A stretch of 7,517 nt of DNA from Comamonadaceae bacterium (GCA_947484245.1 CANKOT010000109.1:1-7517), one strand, 5' to 3'; positions 1 to 6,170 are shown, counted from the first letter of the stretch. Program-made: numbers and translations. Notes: generated by a model not told the origin, from the sequence alone.

Positions 1-21
1 ATTAATTGTTGACCAATCCAC

Positions 22-27
22 TATACT
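22..27 (+). promoter_or_regulatory. Possible -10 box for erpA
   Basis: TATACT lies 26 bases upstream of the erpA ATG, which would place a transcript start near 34 and give a short leader containing the GGAG ribosome site. The matching -35 would fall at or before the window edge, so it cannot be checked. Support is limited to the hexamer and its position. Confidence 0.3.
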
Positions 28-53
28 ACTCACCTAGTTCCCGGAGAAAACCC

Positions 54-419
54 ATGAGCGCCTTAGCCGAAACAATTCCTACAGAAATGCCCGAAGCCAT
101 TGTCTTCACCGACAGTGCTGCCGCCAAAGTTGCAGACCTCATTGCCGAAGAAGGCAATCCAGAGTTGAAACTGCGCGTGTTTGTGCAAGGTGGTGGTTGC
201 TCTGGCTTCCAGTACGGCTTCACGTTTGACGAAATCGTCAACGAAGACGACACCACCATGACCAAACATGGCGTGTCATTGCTTATCGATGCCATGAGCT
301 ACCAGTACCTGCTGGGTGCCGAAATTGATTACAAAGAAGACCTGCAAGGCGCGCAGTTTGTCATCAAGAACCCCAACGCCACCAGCACTTGCGGTTGCGG
401 TTCATCTTTTTCAACCTGA
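54..419 (+). CDS. erpA: Iron-sulfur cluster insertion protein ErpA (A-type carrier)
   Basis: A 121-residue protein of the HesB/IscA/ErpA family, the usual length. It carries Fe-S clusters in the cytoplasm and hands them to apo-enzymes. The three cluster-ligand cysteines are visible: C49 in the [11 protein letters not shown] block, and C113 and C115 in the C-terminal STCGCGSSF block. The start is ATG at 54, with GGAG at 43-46 giving a 7-nt spacing. An in-frame TTG at 6 would add 16 residues, but it lacks a Shine-Dalgarno and the extension does not look like the family. In Burkholderiales this A-type protein next to anmK is usually called ErpA; IscA or a generic A-type carrier are the alternatives, and the ErpA subgroup is inferred from length, motif and context. 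It converges with anmK, leaving 21 bases between the stops. Confidence 0.93.
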   Translation: MSALAETIPTEMPEAIVFTDSAAAKVADLIAEEGNPELKLRVFVQGGGCSGFQYGFTFDEIVNEDDTTMTKHGVSLLIDAMSYQYLLGAEIDYKEDLQGAQFVIKNPNATSTCGCGSSFST

Positions 420-437
420 TCCATTCAGTTTGATCTA

Positions 438-460
438 GGGCTATCTTGGGTAGATAGCCC
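438..460. terminator. Hairpin between convergent erpA and anmK (possible terminator)
   Basis: A 9-bp perfect stem, GGGCTATCT (438-446) with AGATAGCCC (452-460), has a 5-nt TGGGT loop. It starts 19 bases after the erpA stop and covers the last codons and stop of anmK, which reads the other way. No T-run follows on either strand, so this is not a canonical intrinsic terminator. It could block 3' exonucleases or, with the next hairpin, act at the junction of the two transcripts. Confidence 0.45.
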
Positions 461-1670
461 CCAACACACGGGCGCCTCGAGCGCCCGTAACGCTTACTAG
501 GCTGCCTGTTTCTCGCTTCATGGCTTTGGCGGCCAGCCATGCAAAGGCTGCGGCTTCTACTTGTAAAGGCGGCAAGCAGTGTGCTTCTGTTGAAGCCACT
601 TGTATGCCTGGCGCATGCGCTTGCAAGCGCGACATGAGTTGCGCGTTGAGTGCACCACCCCCACACACCCACAATTGTTTTGCTTCAGGCGCACGGCGTT
701 TTAAATCTTGAGCAATGGCCATGGCAGTGAACTCGCACAGCGTGGCTTGCACATCGACGGCTTGATGGCTGGCGCGCAAATGTTGTTGCAACCAAGTGGG
801 GTTGAACAAATCGCGGCCTGTGCTTTTGGGAGGTGATTGATGAAGGAAGCCTTCGGTCAACAAGCTTTGCAAGAGTGAAGGAATGACTTGGCCTTGCGCG
901 GCCCATTGGCCGTTGGCATCGTAATCTTTGCCTTGATGCACATGAGTCCAGTGGTCCATGAGCGCATTGCCAGGGCCGCAATCGAAGCCAATGATTTCTG
1001 CGTTGTGCATTGAAGCATTTCGCAAAATACTGATGTTGGAAATGCCGCCAATGTTGACCACCGCCACGGTGTGAGCAGGGTTACCAAAAACTTCTGCATG
1101 AAAGGCCGGTACCAAGGGCGCGCCTTGTCCACCTGCTGCCAAATCGCGTGTTCTAAATTCGGCCACCACATCAATGCCTGTGAGCTCGGCCAACAGAGCA
1201 GGGTTGTTGAGTTGCAAGGTATAGCCCACTGCGGCTTGGCCTGTATGAGGGTCTGCATCAAACTCAAGGGGGCGATGGCGCACAGTTTGGCCATGTGCGC
1301 CAACAGCTTGAATGTCATTGGCTTGCATGCCACTGGCTTTGAGTAAGGCATGCACTACTTGGGCGTAGCTTCTTGCCAAGCGATTGCCAGCCAATGCGGC
1401 GCGATGCAACTCGTTGTTGCCAGGTGTATTCAAACTTAAAAGTTCGGCGCGAAATTCAGCATCAAATGGCTGAAAGACATGTTGCAACACTTTCAGTTGG
1501 CGCGTGTTGGACAACAAAGAAGGAGACGAGTTTTGAATCAAAACACCATCTACACCATCGAGCGAGGTGCCGGACATCAAGCCAATGAAGTATTGCAAGT
1601 GAGCTTCAGTCGCCGTTGTGAGCGGTGGGGAGATTGGCGCAGAGGAGGAGGTCAACCTGGCCCCTGCCAA
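441..1670 (-). CDS. anmK: Anhydro-N-acetylmuramic acid kinase
   Basis: AnmK phosphorylates and hydrolyses 1,6-anhydro-MurNAc to MurNAc-6-phosphate in the cytoplasm, recycling murein fragments released by lytic transglycosylases. Family marks in the 409-residue reading are: the N-terminal phosphate loop IGLMSGTSLDGVDG (29-42); HGQTVRHRP (126-134); RDLAAGGQGAPLVP with the likely catalytic Asp at 176; VNIGGISN (205-212); FDCGPGNALMDHW (229-241); CGGGALN (336-342); and a late EAAAFAWLA (372-380). This is the ASKHA (hexokinase/Hsp70-like) fold. The start is uncertain: the longest frame begins at a TTG 9 bases after the M23 stop. TTG at 1655 (codon 6) has CAGGGG a few bases upstream and is an equal choice, and TTG at codon 25 would match the usual family start. 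The gene follows the M23 peptidase on the same strand and is probably cotranscribed with it. Confidence 0.93.
   Translation of the reverse strand: MAGARLTSSSAPISPPLTTATEAHLQYFIGLMSGTSLDGVDGVLIQNSSPSLLSNTRQLKVLQHVFQPFDAEFRAELLSLNTPGNNELHRAALAGNRLARSYAQVVHALLKASGMQANDIQAVGAHGQTVRHRPLEFDADPHTGQAAVGYTLQLNNPALLAELTGIDVVAEFRTRDLAAGGQGAPLVPAFHAEVFGNPAHTVAVVNIGGISNISILRNASMHNAEIIGFDCGPGNALMDHWTHVHQGKDYDANGQWAAQGQVIPSLLQSLLTEGFLHQSPPKSTGRDLFNPTWLQQHLRASHQAVDVQATLCEFTAMAIAQDLKRRAPEAKQLWVCGGGALNAQLMSRLQAHAPGIQVASTEAHCLPPLQVEAAAFAWLAAKAMKRETGSLVSVTGARGARVLGAIYPR
468..488. terminator. Second hairpin in the erpA/anmK convergence zone
   Basis: An 8-bp GC-rich stem, ACGGGCGC (468-475) with GCGCCCGT (481-488), has the loop CTCGA. 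It lies inside the anmK C-terminal codons (the GARGARV stretch) and 48 bases past the erpA stop. It has no T-run. It may add to the preceding hairpin as a structural barrier for erpA transcripts, or may simply follow from the Gly-Ala-Arg coding sequence. Confidence 0.35.
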
Positions 1671-1679
1671 CGCTGAAAA

Positions 1680-3077
1680 TTATTGAACGTTGCCTTGGCG
1701 CATTTGCGCCGCAGCCATTAACTGTGAACGGGCGTATTGGGCGCGTTGGTTGAACTGTGGGCGCATGGCAGCAGAAATAGGCTCGGCTGAGCCTTGCTGC
1801 GCCAAGGTGAGCGGATCGACGTGGCGGCCATTGATGCGAAACTCGAAGTGCAAGTGAGGGCCAGTAGACAAGCCTGTTGAGCCTACAGCGCCAATGTTGT
1901 CGCCTTGTTTGATGGTTTGACCTTTGCGCACATTCATGCGGCTGAGGTGTGCATACACGGTGCTTTGACGGGCATTGTGTTGAACCACAACCATGTTGCC
2001 ATAGGCGCCTTGGTAACTGCTTTCTGTAACCACGCCATCGGCCACCGACATCACGGGCGTGCCAGTGGGTGCCGCGTAGTCAACACCGGTGTGCGCGCGT
2101 TGGGTGTGCAAAATGGGATGCAAGCGCATGCCAAAACCACTGGTGCGCCTAGAGTAAGGCACTGGCGACGCCAAGAAAGCGCGGCGCAGGCTGTCGCCAC
2201 CCATGGTGTAGTAAGCCCCTTTTTGTCCGGGTTCTTGGAACCAGACAGCGTCGTAGGTTTTTTTATCGTTGGTAATTTCAGCGCTGAGCAAGCGGCCTGT
2301 GCGCAGGGGCTCGCCTTCGGCTTCTAGCGTTTCGTACACCACAGAGAACACAGCGCCTTTGCGCAAGGCACGGTGAAAGTCAATTTGGCCTGAGAACACG
2401 TCGGCCAATTGGCGTGTGACGGTGTCGGGCAGGCGGGCTTCGTCGGACGCCGCATACAAGGAGGACGCCACAGTGCCACCCGCCATGCGCACGCTGGCTA
2501 TCAAAGGTGCGGTGTCGGTGCGAACGCTGAACTGGTTGTTGGCATTGCGCGTGACCACCATGCGCTGAAACTGGCTGTCGCTGTCGCTTTTGAGCCAGCG
2601 CGTGGTGAGGGTGAGCAGTTGTTGTTGTTCGTTGGCCTCGACCGACACATTGCGACCCGAGCGGTTAAGCAAAGCTTGCCGAACTTCGGGTGTTTTGCGG
2701 ATGTAGTTGGCCGCAGCAGAGTCGACCAAGCCTAAGCGTCTGAGCAGGCTTTCGGCGGTGTCGGAGCCGCGCGTGATGTCATTGCGATAGAGCTTGAGGG
2801 TTTGCTGCTCTAGGATTGCAACTTGGGCTTCCAGATTGGGTGTTTGGAGGGTTTCAACCAGAGTGCTGACCGGCAAATTGGCGGCATCAGGTCCTAGGTT
2901 TGCAACCGCGAATGCACCACCGCCGCCACCCAATAGCACTGCGGCCAAGACGGTGGTGACGTGTTTGGGATGACGCGCAACAAAGCCCCGCAGCGATGTG
3001 CTGTGGTCTTTGGCCATTTCCAACAACGCTAGGCTGTGGGGTTTGGCGCATGTCAACAAGTGCTTGATGAAATTCAT
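1680..3077 (-). CDS. Membrane-anchored M23 family murein endopeptidase (LytM-type)
   Basis: A 465-residue protein predicted to cut peptide cross-links of murein in the periplasm. Residues 44-61 form one hydrophobic, Gly-rich segment (VLAAVLLGGGGGAFAVA), read as a signal anchor after a basic cytoplasmic N-terminus. A middle region (about 100-290) resembles the OapA/Csd3-like domain that precedes many M23 domains. The M23 domain spans about 312-425 and carries a full active site: HTGVDYAAP (Zn ligands H329 and D333), YAHL (H377) and HLHFE (H408 and H410). The start is ATG at 3077, with GGA four bases upstream; an in-frame TTG at 3086 is possible but lacks a ribosome site. The family resembles the MepM/NlpD/YebA group, but no precise symbol is justified. 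It is divergent from tyrS, and anmK follows within 9 bases. Confidence 0.9.
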   Translation of the reverse strand: MNFIKHLLTCAKPHSLALLEMAKDHSTSLRGFVARHPKHVTTVLAAVLLGGGGGAFAVANLGPDAANLPVSTLVETLQTPNLEAQVAILEQQTLKLYRNDITRGSDTAESLLRRLGLVDSAAANYIRKTPEVRQALLNRSGRNVSVEANEQQQLLTLTTRWLKSDSDSQFQRMVVTRNANNQFSVRTDTAPLIASVRMAGGTVASSLYAASDEARLPDTVTRQLADVFSGQIDFHRALRKGAVFSVVYETLEAEGEPLRTGRLLSAEITNDKKTYDAVWFQEPGQKGAYYTMGGDSLRRAFLASPVPYSRRTSGFGMRLHPILHTQRAHTGVDYAAPTGTPVMSVADGVVTESSYQGAYGNMVVVQHNARQSTVYAHLSRMNVRKGQTIKQGDNIGAVGSTGLSTGPHLHFEFRINGRHVDPLTLAQQGSAEPISAAMRPQFNQRAQYARSQLMAAAQMRQGNVQ

Positions 3078-3129
3078 TCGGTCCAAAAAACGGTGCTGAG
3101 CATCAAAACTTCAATCGCTTTGACTCGGC

Positions 3130-3160
3130 TTTAAACAAAGGCAAGGTGAGCCCTTAAAAT
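3130..3160 (+). promoter_or_regulatory. Possible promoter of the tyrS operon
   Basis: TAAAAT at 3155-3160 is a fair -10 box. A weak TTAAAC or TTTAAA at 3130-3136 lies 18-19 bases upstream. A transcript start near 3167 would give a leader of about 55 bases. The -10 box sits exactly between the 5-bp inverted repeat GCCCT (3150-3154) and AGGGC (3161-3165). No T-box or attenuator leader is visible in the 135 bases before tyrS. I found no convincing promoter for the divergent M23 gene here; TAGAAT on the minus strand lacks a -35 partner. Confidence 0.3.
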
Positions 3161-3221
3161 AGGGCAAACAATCCTGCACATTCTAACGCCTGTGGCGAGA
3201 GACGCATACTGGAAAACCCTT

Positions 3222-4457
3222 ATGAATTCACCCATTTCAACCTCCTATCCAGTGACAGATGGCGTCAAGGCAGCATTGGCGGTCACTTTGCGTGGCTGTG
3301 AAGAGCTGATTCCGCAGGACGATTGGCTGAAGAAATTGGCCAAATCGGAGGCCACAGGGGTGCCTTTGCGCATCAAACTGGGTTTGGACCCGACAGCACC
3401 CGACATCCATGTGGGCCATACCGTGGTGCTGAACAAAATGCGCCAGTTGCAAAACTTGGGTCACCAAGTGATATTTTTGATTGGCGATTTCACCAGCCTT
3501 ATTGGCGATCCTTCTGGCCGCAACTCTACCCGCCCGCCTTTAACGCCCGAGCAAATCAAAGCCAATGCCGAAACCTATTACCGTCAAGCCAGCTTGGTGC
3601 TCGACCCCGCCAAAACCGAAATCAGGTACAACAGCGAGTGGAGTTTGCCGCTAGGTGCCATGGGCATGATTCAGTTGGCGGCCAAGTACACCGTGGCACG
3701 CATGATGGAGCGCAACGATTTTCACGACCGCTACAAAGCCGGCACGCCCATCAGCGTGCACGAGTTTTTGTACCCGCTCATGCAGGGTTACGACTCGGTG
3801 GCTTTGAAGTCTGACCTGGAGTTGGGCGGCACCGATCAAAAATTCAATTTGCTCATGGGCCGCCATTTGCAGGCCGAGTATGGCCAAGAGCCGCAATGTA
3901 TTTTGACCATGCCTTTGTTGGAAGGCCTAGATGGCGTGGACAAAATGTCCAAGTCTAAAAACAATTACATCGGCATCAGTGAAGAGCCCAACACGATGTT
4001 TGCCAAGGTGTTGTCTATCTCTGATGTGCTCATGTGGCGTTGGTACACCTTGTTGTCCTTCAAGTCGATGGCTGACATTGAGGCTTTGAAGAAACAGGTT
4101 TCTGAAGGTCTGAATCCTAAAGAAGCCAAAGTAGCGTTGGCCAAGGAAATTACCACGCGCTTCCATGGCGCAGCTGCTGCAGAGGCTGCCGAGCAAGACT
4201 TTATCAACCGCAGCAAGGGCGGCGTGCCTGATGACATTCAAGATGTTCATTTGAGCGGCGCACCTTTGGGCATTGGCAACTTACTCAAAATGGCCGGCCT
4301 GGCGCCTTCGGGTTCTGAAGCCAATCGATTGATTGATGGCGGCGGTGTGCGTATCGACTCGTCGGTGGTGAGCGACAAGGGCTTGAAATTAGAAGCTGGC
4401 ACGTATGTGGTTCAGGTGGGCAAGCGCAAATTTGCGCGTGTGCATTTGAGCGCTTGA
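3222..4457 (+). CDS. tyrS: Tyrosine--tRNA ligase (TyrRS, KMSKS subtype)
   Basis: A class I aminoacyl-tRNA synthetase that charges tRNA-Tyr with tyrosine using ATP. The 411-residue protein shows LGLDPTAPDIHVGH (54-66, with the HIGH-type signature HVGH at 63-66), GDPSGRNSTRPPL (96-107), the substrate pocket segment QGYDSVALKSDLELGGTDQKFN (188-209), and KMSKS at 241-245. An S4 RNA-binding domain lies at about 346-411 (GNLLKMAGLAPSGSEANRLI onward). KMSKS rather than the KFGKT of E. coli TyrS places it in the TyrZ-like subgroup. The start is ATG at 3222, with GGA eight bases upstream; a GTG at 3192 would add ten residues without a ribosome site. The stop TGA overlaps the ATG of the next gene by one base. 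Confidence 0.96.
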   Translation: MNSPISTSYPVTDGVKAALAVTLRGCEELIPQDDWLKKLAKSEATGVPLRIKLGLDPTAPDIHVGHTVVLNKMRQLQNLGHQVIFLIGDFTSLIGDPSGRNSTRPPLTPEQIKANAETYYRQASLVLDPAKTEIRYNSEWSLPLGAMGMIQLAAKYTVARMMERNDFHDRYKAGTPISVHEFLYPLMQGYDSVALKSDLELGGTDQKFNLLMGRHLQAEYGQEPQCILTMPLLEGLDGVDKMSKSKNNYIGISEEPNTMFAKVLSISDVLMWRWYTLLSFKSMADIEALKKQVSEGLNPKEAKVALAKEITTRFHGAAAAEAAEQDFINRSKGGVPDDIQDVHLSGAPLGIGNLLKMAGLAPSGSEANRLIDGGGVRIDSSVVSDKGLKLEAGTYVVQVGKRKFARVHLSA

Positions 4458-5383
4458 TGCTTTCAAAATTACCTGCATGGTCACCGCGCACCCTCATGTG
4501 GGCGTCGGTGGTGGTGGCCATCATGACCATCACCCTCAAAACTTTGGCTTGGTGGATCACAGATTCTGTGGGTTTGTTGTCAGACGCCATGGAGTCTTTG
4601 GTCAATTTGGCCAGTGCAGTTTTTGGCTTGGTCATGGTCACGGTGGCCGCGCAGCCGGCCGATGCAGAACACCCTTATGGCCATCACAAAGCAGAATATT
4701 TTTCATCTGGCTTTGAAGGCATTTTGATCATTGTGGCGGCCGTTGGCATTATCTGGGCGGCCAGCCATCGTATTTTTGACCCGCAGCCCATTGAGCAAGT
4801 GGGCTTGGGTTTGGCTTTGTCGGTCATCAGTTCTGTTTTAAATGGCGTGTTGGCTTGGGTGATGTTTGGTGCGGCCAAGACGCACCGGTCTATTGCTTTG
4901 GAGGCCGATGCCAAGCATTTGGTGACTGATGTGTGGACGTCGGTGGGGGTGGTCATAGGCATTGGCTTGGTTAGCCTAACGGGTTGGTTGTGGCTGGATG
5001 CGGTGGTGGCCATTGCGGTGGCGCTGAATATTTTGAAAGAAGGCGTGCACCTTATTTGGCGTTCGTCGCAAGGGTTGATGGACGAGGCCGTTGAGCCAGA
5101 GGCTATTACCAAAATCAATGAAACATTGGCGGGGTTTGAGTATCAGCGCGGTGAGGTGTCGATCATCCGCTTTGACCACATCACCACGCGCCAAGCGGGG
5201 CAACGTTTGTTTGTCGATTTGCACATGCACATGCCCGCTTCATGGACCTTGGGCCGCGCGGCGGCGCTTCGAACCAGTGTGGAGCAGGCCCTGATGAGTA
5301 CGGTGCCTGGTTTGCGTGCTTCCATTCAGTTGTTGCCTTCCGACGTGGAAGCCCACTTTGATTCAGAAAGAGATTTGCTGTGA
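4457..5383 (+). CDS. Cation diffusion facilitator family metal efflux transporter
   Basis: An inner-membrane antiporter of the CDF family (FieF/YiiP-like), 308 residues, expected to export divalent metals such as Zn, Fe, Cd or Mn for protons. About six membrane segments are visible (roughly 12-34, 38-63, 84-103, 114-138, 156-176 and 178-195), followed by a cytoplasmic domain (about 205-295) ending the core in a DLHMHMP strand. Likely metal residues are D43 in TM2 ([12 protein letters not shown]), H154 and D158 in TM5 (the HxxxD of AKHLVTDVW), and the HPYGHHKAE loop (72-80) typical of the family. The D45 partner seen in E. coli YiiP is a glycine here, so substrate choice cannot be read off. 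ATG at 4457 overlaps the tyrS stop (TGATG). A TTG at 4454 is the alternative start. Confidence 0.92.
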   Translation: MLSKLPAWSPRTLMWASVVVAIMTITLKTLAWWITDSVGLLSDAMESLVNLASAVFGLVMVTVAAQPADAEHPYGHHKAEYFSSGFEGILIIVAAVGIIWAASHRIFDPQPIEQVGLGLALSVISSVLNGVLAWVMFGAAKTHRSIALEADAKHLVTDVWTSVGVVIGIGLVSLTGWLWLDAVVAIAVALNILKEGVHLIWRSSQGLMDEAVEPEAITKINETLAGFEYQRGEVSIIRFDHITTRQAGQRLFVDLHMHMPASWTLGRAAALRTSVEQALMSTVPGLRASIQLLPSDVEAHFDSERDLL

Positions 5384-5832
5384 TTGGTGTAGCGCAACGT
5401 GTGCTTGAAGCACGAGTGGTAGTGGATGGCCAAGTGATTGGGCAAATTCAAAAGGGTTTGTTGTTGCTACTTTGTGCAGAGCAAGGTGACACAACTGCCA
5501 ATGCTGACAAGATGCTGAGCAAGCTTTTGAAGTTGCGTGTTTTCAGTGACGAAAACGGCAAGATGAACCGTTCAATTCAAGATTTGGATGGCAATGGTTT
5601 GCAGGGCGGTTTGTTGGTGGTTAGCCAATTCACCTTGGCCGCTGATGTGAGCGGTGGCAACCGCCCCAGCTTCACCCGCGCTGCGTCACCTGCAGATGGC
5701 CAACGCCTGTACGACTACTTCGTAGCCCAAGCCCGCGAAGCCCACCCCATTGTGCAAACCGGCCAGTTTGCCGCGGACATGAAAGTTCACTTGATCAACG
5801 ATGGCCCTGTGACCATTCCATTGCAAATGTAA
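5380..5832 (+). CDS. dtd: D-aminoacyl-tRNA deacylase
   Basis: Dtd hydrolyses D-amino acids (classically D-Tyr) and glycine mis-attached to tRNA, in the cytoplasm. The 150-residue protein begins [17 protein letters not shown] and carries both signature blocks: SQFTLAAD (82-89, containing the active-site Thr region) and NDGPVT (140-145, the Gly-cisPro motif that rejects L-aminoacyl substrates). DENGKMNRS (57-65) is also typical. It is about five residues longer than the E. coli protein, owing to a small insertion near LDGNGLQGG (69-77). The start is GTG at 5380, overlapping the transporter stop by four bases (GTGA), so translation is probably coupled. It shares an operon with tyrS, whose product can generate its substrate. 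Confidence 0.95.
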   Translation: MIGVAQRVLEARVVVDGQVIGQIQKGLLLLLCAEQGDTTANADKMLSKLLKLRVFSDENGKMNRSIQDLDGNGLQGGLLVVSQFTLAADVSGGNRPSFTRAASPADGQRLYDYFVAQAREAHPIVQTGQFAADMKVHLINDGPVTIPLQM

Positions 5833-5848
5833 TCGTGCAAAATTTTTT

Positions 5849-5862
5849 TCTCTCCGGAGAGA
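5849..5862. repeat. 14-bp perfect palindrome after dtd
   Basis: TCTCTCCGGAGAGA is fully self-complementary and starts 17 bases after the dtd stop. A run of seven T (5843-5849) comes before it rather than after it, so on neither strand does a T-run follow the hairpin. Its role is unknown; it could be a protein-binding site or a minor RNA hairpin. Confidence 0.5.
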
Positions 5863-5872
5863 GCAAAACAAT

Positions 5873-5966
5873 TGGGGTCAGATCAACATTAATTTCCAAT
5901 CAAAGGAGATAAAGGCTAAGGGGGCTGACAAATAAATGGGGTCAGATCAACATTAATTTCCAATCA
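5873..5966 (+). repeat. Two direct copies of a 30-nt repeat block in the left arm
   Basis: The block starting TGGGGTCAGATCAACATT and ending AATCA occurs at 5873-5902 and 5937-5966, identical over 30 bases with a period of 64. Both copies carry CC at the bubble position. Confidence 0.85.
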
Positions 5967-6077
5967 GTGAGGACTGAAGCCAAGGGGGGCTGAACGATTT
6001 CTGGTACTCCAGTATGAGGAAGCCCCCCTTGGCTTCAGTCCTCACTGATTGACCAAATTAATGTTGATCTGACCCCA
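5937..6077. repeat. Inner hairpin copy nested in the long inverted repeat
   Basis: The inner tier runs from TGGGGTCAG at 5937 to CTGACCCCA at 6077 and by itself forms a complete hairpin with the 29-nt loop. It shares the first 30 bases of each arm with the outer tier. Beyond them the sequence differs (GTGAGGACTGAAGCCAAGG against AAGGAGATAAAGGCTAAGG), while keeping a G-run followed by CTGA. Removing it would leave the outer tier as a hairpin with almost no loop, as expected if this copy had inserted at the tip of an older one. Confidence 0.6.
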
Positions 6078-6143
6078 TTTATTTGTCAGCCCCCTTAGCC
6101 TTTATCCCCTTTGATTGACCAAATTAATGTTGATCTGACCCCA
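6046..6143 (-). repeat. Two direct copies of the 32-nt form of the block in the right arm
   Basis: The same block occurs inverted at 6046-6077 and 6112-6143, with a period of 66. Both copies carry GGTC (minus-strand reading) where the left-arm copies carry CC, making them two bases longer. The two right-arm copies are identical to each other. Confidence 0.85.
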
Positions 6144-6170
6144 ATTGTTTTTTCCCCAAACACACACACG

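Larger units (their letters stand above)
5865..6151. repeat. 287-bp long inverted repeat, two-tier hairpin element (possible REP/MITE-like mobile repeat)
   Basis: The left arm (5865-5991, 127 nt) pairs with the right arm (6021-6151, 131 nt) around a 29-nt loop (5992-6020). By hand alignment 122 base pairs form. The only breaks are one A/C mismatch (5907 against 6107) and two asymmetric bubbles: CC at 5896-5897 facing GACC at 6117-6120, and CC at 5960-5961 facing GACC at 6051-6054. The loop holds a small CTGG/CCAG hairpin (6001-6012). No open reading frame fits inside. It fills the gap between dtd and dbpA. The GGGGTCAGATC-type ends recall repeats seen near REP-associated Y1 (RAYT) transposases; this is from memory and unverified. 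No transposase is present here. Confidence 0.85.
5865..6153 (+). terminator. Probable transcription stop for the tyrS-CDF-dtd operon formed by the long inverted repeat
   Basis: The base of the inverted repeat is AAAACAATTGGGG paired with CCCCAATTGTTTT, and six T (6148-6153) close the right side. Transcript from dtd would fold into a very stable stem followed by U residues, which resembles a bidirectional intrinsic terminator; the opposite strand ends in only four T. Termination is inferred from structure only. No other terminator is visible between dtd and dbpA. Confidence 0.45.

Noticed and set aside
9..27. TTGACC plus TATACT as a full promoter for erpA
   Set aside because: The two boxes are only seven bases apart, far short of about 17. 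An IscR-type operator was also considered, but the match was too poor.
857..1351. 164-codon minus-strand frame inside anmK
   Set aside because: It is an alternative frame within anmK, which has all its family motifs intact in the main frame.
1905..2327. 140-codon open frame on the plus strand
   Set aside because: It is antisense to the M23 catalytic domain, has no recognisable motif and no ribosome site.
3166..3221. T-box or attenuator leader for tyrS
   Set aside because: No T-box consensus, no terminator hairpin and no Tyr-rich leader peptide are visible; T-box control is also not expected in betaproteobacteria.
5843..5864. T7 run plus palindrome as an intrinsic terminator for dtd
   Set aside because: The T-run precedes the hairpin on the plus strand, and on the minus strand the hairpin is followed by A residues, so neither direction has the required order.
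5873..6143. CRISPR array
   Set aside because: There are only four blocks, two in each orientation, forming one palindrome; spacers are not unique unrelated sequence and no cas gene is present.
5865..6151. Integron attC site or phage attachment site
   Set aside because: The bubble pattern is suggestive, but no integrase, no cassette gene and no attC core sites (RYYYAAC/GTTRRRY) were identified at the ends.
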